Origin: Dehalococcoidia bacterium
GTDB lineage: Bacteria > Chloroflexota > Dehalococcoidia > Dehalococcoidales > Fen-1064
DNA: 7,744 nucleotides
Assembly: GCA_030691775.1 (NCBI GenBank)
Contig: JAUYDN010000216.1
Coordinates: 1 to 7,744 of the forward strand
Direction of reading: 5' to 3'
Each line of letters opens with the position of its first letter. Position 1 is the first letter of the stretch. A program made the translations under genes and the position numbers. The notes beneath the pieces are model-generated. The model did not search any database. It had not been told where the DNA came from and saw only the letters and a program-made list of their open reading frames with translations. Shown here piece by piece: positions 1 through 5,388 of this stretch.

Positions 1-6
1 CGGCTA

Positions 7-35
7 TTGACAGCACCCGAGAGTTGGGGTATTAT
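7..35 (+). promoter_or_regulatory. Sigma-70-type promoter of the arsR-osmC-dsrE operon
   Basis: A perfect -35 box TTGACA (7-12) is followed after exactly 17 bp by TATTAT (30-35), a one-mismatch -10 box. Transcription would start near position 42, about 50 bp before the first ATG. No other promoter-like sequence is needed for the three tightly packed genes downstream. Confidence 0.8.
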
Positions 36-65
36 AGAATTATATAGATATAGAATATAATAATT
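33..65. promoter_or_regulatory. Candidate ArsR-type operator over the transcription start
   Basis: This AT-only stretch starts at the -10 box and covers the predicted start site. It contains an imperfect dyad, AATTATAT (38-45) and ATATAATA (55-62), with 7 of 8 arm positions complementary and 9 bp between the arms. Superimposed is a direct repeat TATAGAAT (33-40 and 49-56), with a third TATAGA at 43-48. ArsR-family repressors typically bind AT-rich dyads at this position and repress their own operon. That this dyad is the operator is inference. Confidence 0.5.
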
Positions 66-91
66 ATCTAAAATTATAAACAGGGGATGCG

Positions 92-415
92 ATGGAAGAG
101 CAAATTTATGAATATCATGCCGAGATGTGCCAGGTCCTTTCCCACCCCAAGCGGCTGGAGGTGATAAACGTCCTGCGAGATGGGGAAATGAGCGTTACTG
201 AACTATCGCAGAAATTGGGACTGACCGTGGGTAATTTGTCACAACACCTGTCGATGATGAAAGAGCGTCACGTTCTGCTCACGCGGAAAGAAGGGAACAT
301 GGTTTATTACCGCATCGCCAATCCCAAGCTGATTCGGTGCTTCGATATGATGCGGGAAATGCTCTTCGAACAAATCAGGCAGGATGCGGCGCTGATTCAG
401 GGTAAAACAAGCTAA
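92..415 (+). CDS. ArsR-family winged-helix transcriptional repressor, no classical metal motif
   Basis: This is a 107-residue protein of typical ArsR/SmtB size. After a first helix (about 5-16), the segment LSHPKRLEVINVL (16-28) matches the family's conserved opening. The recognition helix-turn-helix is TVGNLSQHLSMMKE (about 45-58), and the beta wing is TRKEGNMVYYRI (about 64-75). The C-terminal helix (about 78-100) is the usual dimerisation element. The metal-binding ELCVCDL signature of ArsR/CadC is replaced by EMSVTEL, so classical thiol metal sensing at helix 3 is unlikely. The only cysteines are C13 (helix 1) and C83 (helix 5), the two helices that pack in ArsR dimer interfaces, so a thiol or persulfide switch is possible. 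An AGGGGA Shine-Dalgarno (82-87) supports the ATG at 92. It is the first gene of a three-gene operon with an OsmC-like and a DsrE-like protein and probably represses its own promoter. Family assignment is firm; the ligand is unknown. Confidence 0.9.
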   Translation: MEEQIYEYHAEMCQVLSHPKRLEVINVLRDGEMSVTELSQKLGLTVGNLSQHLSMMKERHVLLTRKEGNMVYYRIANPKLIRCFDMMREMLFEQIRQDAALIQGKTS

Positions 416-428
416 GGGGAGGATACTA

Positions 429-959
429 ATGGCAGTCTTAAATAACGTCAATGTGGGCACGCTGGAACAGGTAGTCAAAGAAGCGCAAACCGACAAATCC
501 AAAGTCAAACGGCAACAGAAAATTGAAGGTGAGTGGCTTCTCAAGGAAGGCAGCCCCCAATTCAGGGCAGAGGTGAGTTTCGAAGGTGGCAAGGTGGTAA
601 TGGAGGCGGACCAGCCGAAAAACCTGGGTGGAGGCGGCACACGCCCCGGGCCACTGCATTACTGCTTCTTTGGCCTTGTCGCTTGTTACACAGCTACCTT
701 TGCTGCTGTAGCCAGCCAGATGGGTATCGAGCTGCGGAAGCTTACTGCCAGACTTGAAGGCAATCTGAACTTCTCCCGGGTTTTCGGCTTATCAAAAGAA
801 CCGGTAATGGAGGAGATTCGCATCGCCCTCTCCGTCGAGAGCGACGCCCCTCCGGAAAAACTGGAGGAGATTGAAAAACTCGCTTATGAAAGGTGCCCCG
901 CCGTCTTCGCCCTCACCGAGAAGGTAAAGCTGAACACATCTCTGGAGGTCAAGAAGTGA
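429..959 (+). CDS. OsmC/Ohr-family thiol-dependent protein (putative peroxidase or sulfur-handling)
   Basis: This 176-residue protein carries the OsmC/Ohr fold signatures. The GPLHYCFFGLVACYTATFA segment (74-92) holds the first active cysteine, C86, in the position of the family's GAC motif. The ERCPAVFALT segment (154-163) holds the second, C156. An additional C79 lies in the same helix. Family members reduce organic hydroperoxides through the Cys pair; many anaerobe paralogues of this type lie beside sulfur-transfer genes and are uncharacterised. About 35 N-terminal residues precede the beta-rich core and are rich in Lys/Gln, making this slightly longer than a typical 140-residue OsmC. The start is well supported by GGGGAGGA (416-423), five bases before the ATG. 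It lies 13 bp after arsR and overlaps the next gene by four bases, so it is co-transcribed. The protein is probably cytoplasmic, with no signal peptide or membrane segment. Substrate unknown. Confidence 0.85.
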   Translation: MAVLNNVNVGTLEQVVKEAQTDKSKVKRQQKIEGEWLLKEGSPQFRAEVSFEGGKVVMEADQPKNLGGGGTRPGPLHYCFFGLVACYTATFAAVASQMGIELRKLTARLEGNLNFSRVFGLSKEPVMEEIRIALSVESDAPPEKLEEIEKLAYERCPAVFALTEKVKLNTSLEVKK

Positions 960-1276
960 AATGGGGTATCGTTCTAAATACCAATATGCCGGAGACTGTA
1001 TGGAATGCGCTACGTTTGGGCAGTAAAGCCCTCGAAGCTAAAAATGAGGTTAGCCTGTTCCTTCTAGGGAGCGGTGTGGAAATAGAGAATATTAATGATA
1101 AGACTTTTGATGTTTCTGGAGCCTTATCTGACTTTCTGGACAGCGGGGGTAAGCTACTGGCTTGTGGCACTTGTCTCAAAGTGAGGCACCAGGCAGCCGG
1201 TGTATGTCCCGTCTCAACCATGGCACAATTGGTCGAGATGATTTCTGATTCGGACAAGGTGGTCACCCTTGGGTAG
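956..1276 (+). CDS. Small DsrE/DsrF-like sulfur-relay family protein with a CGTC motif
   Basis: This 106-residue protein starts at GTG (956), whose GTGA overlaps the TGA of the OsmC-like gene. GGAGG (944-948), 7 bases upstream, fixes this start; a longer in-frame ATG at 893 lies inside the upstream gene and has no ribosome-binding support. The pattern KWGIVLNTNMPETVWNALRLG (2-22), followed by EVSLFLLGSGVE (31-42) and a cysteine loop at 70-73, is that of the DsrE-like alpha/beta fold, whose members carry sulfur as Cys persulfide (TusBCD, DsrEFH relatives). Here the cysteines are C70, C73 (CGTC, a thioredoxin-like CxxC spacing) and C84 (GVCPV). Translation is likely coupled to the OsmC gene, which suggests the two act on the same thiol or sulfane-sulfur substrate. 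Cytoplasmic, no membrane segment. Family assignment is good; the reaction is inference. Confidence 0.82.
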   Translation: MKWGIVLNTNMPETVWNALRLGSKALEAKNEVSLFLLGSGVEIENINDKTFDVSGALSDFLDSGGKLLACGTCLKVRHQAAGVCPVSTMAQLVEMISDSDKVVTLG

Positions 1277-1429
1277 CCAAAGAGCAAGGGGATATTGGGA
1301 TTTGGCTAGTGTAGTGTCTCCGAAATAACTTGACAATTACACATGGAGTGTGGTGCCACGGACGAAATATGAAAATGATGGTGGCAAAGCGGTGGGAAAA
1401 CAAGATGACTGCCAACTTGCACAAGGGAG

Positions 1430-1455
1430 TTGAGAGGGGCGTCAGCCCCTCTCAA
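1430..1455. repeat. Perfect 11-bp hairpin inside the MITE-like element
   Basis: TTGAGAGGGGC (1430-1440) and GCCCCTCTCAA (1445-1455) pair perfectly around a four-base loop GTCA. No clean U-tract follows (AAATAGTTCTT), so a role as intrinsic terminator is weak on either strand. Confidence 0.8.
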
Positions 1456-1465
1456 AATAGTTCTT

Positions 1466-1487
1466 CCCCTTCTCTGCGGAGAAGGGG
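1466..1487. repeat. Perfect 9-bp hairpin inside the MITE-like element
   Basis: CCCCTTCTC (1466-1474) pairs with GAGAAGGGG (1479-1487) around loop TGCG. It is the second of three consecutive stem-loops in the element. Confidence 0.8.
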
Positions 1488-1497
1488 CAAGAGCCTG

Positions 1498-1518
1498 CCC
1501 CCGCACTTGATGCGGGGG
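1498..1518. repeat. Perfect 8-bp hairpin inside the MITE-like element
   Basis: CCCCCGCA (1498-1505) pairs with TGCGGGGG (1511-1518) around loop CTTGA. It is the third and most GC-rich stem-loop. The same loop sequence CTTGA recurs in the GGGCGACC hairpins at 4869 and 7545. Confidence 0.8.
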
Positions 1519-1593
1519 GATGAGGCGCTGTGAAAGAACTGGCATCTTTTATTCAGAATTGTAAAGCTGTTATTGAGACACTCCACCAGGGGT

Positions 1594-1625
1594 TTGACAT
1601 TTACTAATTACAAATCTGCTAAAAT
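1594..1625 (+). promoter_or_regulatory. Probable uvrA promoter just outside the MITE-like element
   Basis: TTGACA (1594-1599) is a perfect -35 box. TGCTAAAAT (1617-1625) is an extended -10 element (TGnTAAAAT). The spacing is 20 bp, longer than ideal, which the extended -10 may compensate. The -35 box begins 7 bp after the right end of the inserted element. I find no obvious LexA box (neither a GAAC-N4-GTTC nor a CTGT-N8-ACAG pattern) in the gap. Confidence 0.5.
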
Positions 1626-1684
1626 CACCTTCCTGAGCATATTTTAAGCCTCATATGTTAAAATCTAACGGGAAGGGTTCTGTT

Positions 1685-4558
1685 ATGCCTCTGGATTCAA
1701 TCATCGTCAAGGGCGCCCGCGAGCACAACCTTAAGAACATCGATGTAGTCATACCCCGGGACAAGCTGGTCGTCATTACCGGCGTTAGCGGCTCGGGAAA
1801 AAGCTCACTGGCGTTCGATACCATATATGCCGAGGGCCAGCGGCGCTACATGGAGTCGCTTTCCGCCTATGCCCGCCAGTTCCTCGGCAGGATGGAGAAG
1901 CCGGACGTCGATTACATCGAGGGGTTAAGCCCGGCAATCTCCATCGACCAGAAATGCCCGGGACGCAATCCGCGCTCTACAATGGGAACCATCACCGAGA
2001 TTTACGATTACCTGCGGCTCCTCTTCGCGCGCGTGGGGCACCCGCACTGTCCCAGGTGCGGACGGGAAATCACCAGCCAGACCGTCGAACAGATTGTGGA
2101 TGCCGTCAAAGGTCTACCGGTCGGGAGCCGTATCCTGGTGCTGGCGCCGCTGGTGCGCGACCGCAAGGGTGAATACCAGTCCGTCTTCGATGACCTGCGC
2201 AAACAGGGCTATGTGCGTGTGCGCGTTGACAAGGTTATCCACGAGCTTTCCGAGCAACTGCAACTGGACAAGAACAGGAAGCATAACATCGAGGTGGTGG
2301 TGGACCGGCTTGTCATCGGGCAGTCCGATAGTCAGAGTCGGCTCGCCGATTCGGTGGAGACCGCGCTGAAGCTGGGAGCGGGAATTGTCCTTATTTCAAT
2401 TATCGATGGTGACGAACTGCTCTTCTCCGAGCACTTTGCCTGCGTCCACTGCGAGCTGAGCCTGGGAGAAATCGCTCCGCGGACATTTAGTTTCAATAGT
2501 CCCCACGGCGCCTGTCCTGCCTGCACCGGGCTGGGGTTCAAGCTGGAAATCGACACGGACCTGGTCATTCCCAACCGGATGCTCTCTATTTCCCAGGGCG
2601 CTATCAAGCCTTACCAGACGCAATTCTGGTACTTCTACCGTCTTGAGGAAACGGCGCGGCGGGAGGGCTTCTCTCTCAACACTCCCATTAAGAACCTCAC
2701 CCCGCAACAGCTCGACCTGGTACTTTTTGGGGAGGGGGAACGCCACCGTTACCGCAACCGTTTCGGGCAGGTCAGGGAGTACTCCGAGGGGTGGGAGGGG
2801 GTTATTCCGCGCATGGAGCGACTCTACCGCGAGACGGAGTCCGAATACTCCCGCGCCGAGATGGAGAAGTACATGGTCACCCGCGCGTGTCCTACGTGCA
2901 ACGGCAAGCGTCTTAAACCTGAAGCACTGGCAGTGACGGTCGGGGATAAGAATATTATCGATGTCTGCGGTATGCCAGTCTCGCAGAATATCGCGTGGGT
3001 ATCCCGTCTGGCATCGGGGACGGCGGAAGATGACAAGCCTGTGTTGAGCGCCCGTGAGCAGATGATTGCCCACCAGATTATCAAGGAAATTCAGTCGCGG
3101 CTCGCGTTTCTGCGGGACATCGGACTCGAATACCTGAGTCTCGACCGTCCTGCCGCCACACTCAGCGGCGGCGAAGCCCAGCGTATCCGCCTTGCCACCC
3201 AGATAGGTAGTGGGCTGATGGGCGTGCTCTATATTTGTGATGAACCGACCGTCGGTCTGCACAGCGTGGACAGTCACCGCCTTATCGAGACCCTGAAACG
3301 CCTGCGCGACCTCGGCAATACCATCCTGGTAGTGGAGCATGATGAGGCTGTGATGCGCACTGCCGACCACATTATCGATATGGGACCACGCGCCGGTGAG
3401 CACGGCGGGAAAATTATTGTTACGGGTAATATCGACGATATTATGAGGTGCGAGGAGTCTATCACCGGGCAGTACCTGAGCGGCAGGAAAGAGATACCCG
3501 TCCCGAAAAAACGGCGCAAGGGAAACGGCGGCGAACTGCTTATCAAAGGCGCCCGTCAGAATAACCTTAAAGATGTCGATGTGCGCATACCGCTGGGCAA
3601 GTTCGTCTGCGTGTCCGGAGTCTCCGGTAGCGGTAAGAGCACACTCATCGATGATATTCTCTACCGCAAGCTGGCGCAGAAGCTCTTCGGCAGTAAGGAA
3701 CGGGCCGGTGACTGTGATGAAGTGCTCGGAGTGGAATACATCGATAAGGTCATCGATGTCGACCAATCGCCCATCGGCAGGACACCGCGCAGTAACCCGG
3801 CGACCTACACGGGCACGTTCGGACCCATCCGTGAACTTTTCGCCTCCGTACCCGAAGCCAGGGTCCGAGGCTATGCACCGGGACGGTTTTCTTTTAACGT
3901 CAAGGGCGGACGTTGTGAAGCCTGCCGTGGCGAGGGCTACATCGAAATCGAAATGCAGTTCCTGCCCGACGTGACTGTGCCCTGCGAGGTGTGTAAAGGG
4001 AAACGTTACAACCGGGAGGCGCTGGAGATAAAATTCAAGGATAAGAACATCGCCGAGGTGCTCGATATGACGGTCGAGCAGGCGCTCGCGTTTTTCGAGC
4101 ACTTTCCGCAGATAAAGAAGAAGCTGGAGACGCTCAATGACGTGGGGTTGGGGTATATACGGCTGGGGCAACCGGCGCCGACACTTTCCGGCGGTGAAGC
4201 ACAGCGCGTGAAGCTGGCAACAGAACTGGCAAAGCGCGCCACCGGCAAGACGCTCTACATTCTTGACGAACCGACTACCGGACTCTCGTTCGATGATGTT
4301 GCCGCGTTGTTGCGGGTGCTTCAAAGGCTGGTGGATGCCGGTAACACCGTGGTTGTAATCGAGCACCACCCGGACGTGATGAAGAACGCCGACCATATTA
4401 TCGACCTGGGACCGGGGGCGGGGGAGAAGGGCGGCTATGTGGTCGCCACCGGCACGCCTGAAGAGATAGTGAAGGTAGCGGAATCTGTCACGGGACAGTA
4501 CCTGAAGAACATCCTGGAGCGGAAACGGGAAATATTGACATCGACTCCGTCTAAATAA
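1685..4558 (+). CDS. uvrA: UvrABC nucleotide excision repair ATPase subunit A
   Basis: UvrA is the damage-scanning dimer that loads UvrB onto lesions in nucleotide excision repair. The protein has 957 residues, close to the family's usual 940-950, and all landmarks are present. These are Walker A GVSGSGKS (33-40), first ABC signature LSGGE (493-497) with Walker B ending CDEP (518-521), second Walker A GVSGSGKS (645-652), and second LSGGE (834-838) with Walker B ILDEP (859-863). Two zinc modules are complete: C253/C256/C277/C280 and C744/C747/C767/C770. A further CPRC (122-125) and CPTC (402-405) pair matches the third zinc site of UvrA structures. I chose the ATG at 1685 over the in-frame ATG at 1655 because GGGAAGGG (1670-1677) is well spaced for it and UvrA proteins normally begin a few residues before DSIIVKGAREHNL. 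The gene stands alone; no uvrB or uvrC is adjacent. A MITE-like element abuts its promoter. No rho-independent terminator is evident after the stop. Confidence 0.98.
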   Translation: MPLDSIIVKGAREHNLKNIDVVIPRDKLVVITGVSGSGKSSLAFDTIYAEGQRRYMESLSAYARQFLGRMEKPDVDYIEGLSPAISIDQKCPGRNPRSTMGTITEIYDYLRLLFARVGHPHCPRCGREITSQTVEQIVDAVKGLPVGSRILVLAPLVRDRKGEYQSVFDDLRKQGYVRVRVDKVIHELSEQLQLDKNRKHNIEVVVDRLVIGQSDSQSRLADSVETALKLGAGIVLISIIDGDELLFSEHFACVHCELSLGEIAPRTFSFNSPHGACPACTGLGFKLEIDTDLVIPNRMLSISQGAIKPYQTQFWYFYRLEETARREGFSLNTPIKNLTPQQLDLVLFGEGERHRYRNRFGQVREYSEGWEGVIPRMERLYRETESEYSRAEMEKYMVTRACPTCNGKRLKPEALAVTVGDKNIIDVCGMPVSQNIAWVSRLASGTAEDDKPVLSAREQMIAHQIIKEIQSRLAFLRDIGLEYLSLDRPAATLSGGEAQRIRLATQIGSGLMGVLYICDEPTVGLHSVDSHRLIETLKRLRDLGNTILVVEHDEAVMRTADHIIDMGPRAGEHGGKIIVTGNIDDIMRCEESITGQYLSGRKEIPVPKKRRKGNGGELLIKGARQNNLKDVDVRIPLGKFVCVSGVSGSGKSTLIDDILYRKLAQKLFGSKERAGDCDEVLGVEYIDKVIDVDQSPIGRTPRSNPATYTGTFGPIRELFASVPEARVRGYAPGRFSFNVKGGRCEACRGEGYIEIEMQFLPDVTVPCEVCKGKRYNREALEIKFKDKNIAEVLDMTVEQALAFFEHFPQIKKKLETLNDVGLGYIRLGQPAPTLSGGEAQRVKLATELAKRATGKTLYILDEPTTGLSFDDVAALLRVLQRLVDAGNTVVVIEHHPDVMKNADHIIDLGPGAGEKGGYVVATGTPEEIVKVAESVTGQYLKNILERKREILTSTPSK

Positions 4559-4590
4559 AATTGAACCCGGTGATTTCCAACAAGTCGTAT

Positions 4591-4617
4591 CTTAAGGTTC
4601 GAATCCCCCCTGGTCCA
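4591..4617 (+). other. tRNA 3'-end-like fragment (possible attachment-site remnant)
   Basis: GGTTCGAATCC (4596-4606) is a canonical tRNA T-loop with its flanking stem bases. It is followed by CCCC, CTGGTCC and discriminator-like A (4617), the spacing expected for a T-stem 3' strand and a 7-base acceptor strand. The 5' T-stem strand (TAAGG) does not pair fully with CCCCC, and no matching acceptor strand (GGACCAG) lies about 70 bp upstream, so this is not a functional tRNA. Such 3' fragments are left when elements integrate into tRNA genes. A chance match or an eroded tRNA is also possible. Confidence 0.35.
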
Positions 4618-4644
4618 CTTCTGATTTAAGAACATTGCTCATAA

Positions 4645-4830
4645 ACTTCCTATCCCGCAGATGTTAATATTGTTTTAGAGGCGGTGAAGCGTAACCCGTA
4701 CGGTCGAAATGCCGCCATCATCGGAGAAGTCATAACGGAACACCCTGGGTAGGTGGTGATGAAGACCGCCTTCGGCTCGACCCGCATCGTGGATATGCTG
4801 GCAGGAGAACCACTACCGAGGATTTGCTGA
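4645..4830 (+). pseudogene. hypE: C-terminal remnant of hypE (hydrogenase maturation, carbamoyl dehydratase)
   Basis: Translated from about 4660, the frame reads DVNIVLEAVKRNPYG, then AAIIGEVITEHPG, an in-frame TAG (4750-4752), then VVMKTAFGSTRIVDMLAGEP and LPRIC with a TGA stop at 4828-4830. This matches the end of HypE, whose C-terminal Cys (PRIC) receives a carbamoyl group from HypF and is dehydrated to thiocyanate for the Fe(CN)2CO centre of NiFe hydrogenases. Only about 60 of roughly 330-350 codons remain. An in-frame TAA at 4642-4644 ends the readable similarity upstream, and the TAG interrupts a normally conserved PGxVV segment, probably from one base change in an Arg codon. The rest of the gene is absent from the window. 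The intact hypB lies 559 bp downstream on the same strand, so this was probably part of a hyp cluster. The fragment is probably not expressed. Confidence 0.8.
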
Positions 4831-4868
4831 CCCGGGCAGTGCTAAGTTGATAAAAGCGGTATCTGTAG

Positions 4869-4889
4869 GGGCGACCCTTGAGGTCGCCC
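4869..4889. repeat. GGGCGACC hairpin, copy 1
   Basis: GGGCGACC (4869-4876) and GGTCGCCC (4882-4889) form a perfect 8-bp stem around loop CTTGA. The same hairpin recurs at 7545-7565, again a short distance upstream of the 146-bp repeat, so the two motifs probably travel together. Confidence 0.85.
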
Positions 4890-4901
4890 AAATGAAAGGG
4901 T

Positions 4902-5047
4902 GAGGTCAAGGAGCTTGTCTCAAAACAATTGGTCTGTCATTCTGGAGGAGTCCCGATAGCATCGGGACAACGAAGAATCTGGTGGTGGGGAGGCGTTGCC
5001 TTATTCCCCCACTCTGAGATTCTTCGCTTCGCTCCAGAATGACACCC
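4902..5047 (+). repeat. 146-bp dispersed direct repeat, copy 1
   Basis: This stretch is repeated at 7599-7744 in the same orientation. I count a single difference (C at 4999, T at 7696), i.e. 145 of 146 identical. It consists of nested palindromes: TGTCATTCTGGAG (4935-4947) with CTCCAGAATGACA (5032-5044); CGAAGAATCT (4971-4980) with AGATTCTTCG (5017-5026); TCCCGAT-AGC-ATCGGGA (4951-4967); and GTGGGG (4985-4990) with CCCCAC (5007-5012). Motifs of the GTCATTCTGGAG/AGATTCTTCGC type are a widespread class of bacterial REP-like palindromes. It is non-coding; the antisense reading frame across it is the familiar spurious ILERSEESQ translation of such repeats. Confidence 0.9.
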
Positions 5048-5095
5048 ATTTCTATCCTTGTTAGTATCGGGAATGATATTAATGAGACAAGCTCC
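4910..5095. mobile_element. 186-bp palindromic element with perfect 13-bp terminal inverted repeats
   Basis: GGAGCTTGTCTCA (4910-4922) and its exact reverse complement TGAGACAAGCTCC (5083-5095) bracket the REP-like palindromes described for the 146-bp repeat. Perfect ends, small size and no coding capacity fit a MITE. Against a simple MITE, identity with the second copy starts 8 bp outside the left end, at 4902. The second copy is cut by the window edge, so its right end cannot be compared. No convincing target duplication is visible. Confidence 0.55.
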
Positions 5096-5124
5096 AAGCT
5101 CCAACCCTACTTATATTTCGCCTG

Positions 5125-5170
5125 GATTCCAGCCGGAGTTTACCCCGTACTCTGATACGGGGCTGGAATC
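5125..5170. repeat. Nested inverted repeat
   Basis: GATTCCAGCC (5125-5134) is the exact reverse complement of GGCTGGAATC (5161-5170). Inside lies CCCCGTA (5143-5149) with TACGGGG (5156-5162) around loop CTCTGA. The two stems share the GG at 5161-5162, so they are alternative or slightly sliding folds. It is a different palindrome family from the 146-bp repeat, in the same repeat island. Confidence 0.75.
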
Positions 5171-5175
5171 GGTCA

Positions 5176-5192
5176 TGCCGATTACATCGGCA
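5176..5192. repeat. Short hairpin TGCCGAT-TAC-ATCGGCA
   Basis: A perfect 7-bp stem with a three-base loop, six bases after the nested repeat. No T-tract follows, so it is not an obvious terminator. Confidence 0.6.
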
Positions 5193-5265
5193 CCACTAAG
5201 CATGAAAATGGAGTCGTAATTTCTCGGTGAGGTCGTGACTTTCGCCAGTCGGTAATGCTTTTGCC

Positions 5266-5330
5266 ACCCCATCCTGAGATTCTTTGTCGTCCTTCGTAGT
5301 ATTGGGGAGACGGACTCCTCCAGAATGACA
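5266..5330 (-). repeat. Degenerate, inverted partial copy of the 146-bp repeat
   Basis: GGACTCCTCCAGAATGACA (5312-5330) matches the reverse complement of 4935-4953, the left arm of the repeat. ATCCTGAGATTCTTTGTCG (5271-5289) resembles its right arm with several changes. The centre (5290-5311) has diverged. It is therefore an older copy in opposite orientation, 220 bp from the intact copy. Confidence 0.65.
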
Positions 5331-5388
5331 AGAATAATCTTACGGTGTTCATATCCCCAACGGGGAGAGTGAGAAAGCCGGTAAAAAC

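Larger units (their letters stand above)
1309..1586. mobile_element. MITE-like non-autonomous element with 30-bp terminal inverted repeats
   Basis: The left end (1309-1338) and the reverse complement of the right end (1557-1586) match at 23 of 30 positions without gaps. They share the cores AGTGTCTC near the tip and ACAATT at the inner edge. The interior has no plausible gene but folds into three successive hairpins (listed separately). The size (about 278 bp), the inverted ends and the lack of coding capacity fit a miniature inverted-repeat transposable element. I see no clear target-site duplication (flanks ...GGCTA and CAGGG...), so insertion may be old. The element fills most of the gap between the sulfur operon and uvrA. 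Confidence 0.65.

Noticed and set aside
893..955. Longer ATG start for the DsrE-like protein
   Set aside because: It would overlap the OsmC-like gene by about 67 bp and has no ribosome-binding site. GTG at 956 with GGAGG at 944 and a 4-bp overlap is far better.
1330..1545. Short frames on both strands in the gap before uvrA
   Set aside because: They lie inside a terminal-repeat-bounded element full of hairpins and show no protein-like composition.
1655..1684. Upstream ATG start for UvrA
   Set aside because: The extra ten residues are not typical of UvrA, and the Shine-Dalgarno GGGAAGGG at 1670-1677 serves the ATG at 1685.
2396..4396. A 666-codon open frame on the minus strand inside uvrA
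   Set aside because: The plus-strand frame is an unmistakable complete UvrA. The antisense frame is a codon-bias shadow with no recognisable domain or ribosome-binding site.
4750..4752. TAG in the hypE frame as a recoded codon
   Set aside because: The rest of the gene is missing and an upstream TAA ends the frame. Ordinary decay explains it, and no recoding signal is visible.
4906..5097. Minus-strand frame of 63 codons containing ILERSEESQ
   Set aside because: This is the well-known spurious translation of REP-like palindromes; it lies wholly in the repeat.
4869..5330. Possible CRISPR array
   Set aside because: The repeats are palindromic, of different families and irregularly spaced, with no series of equal direct repeats and spacers and no cas genes.
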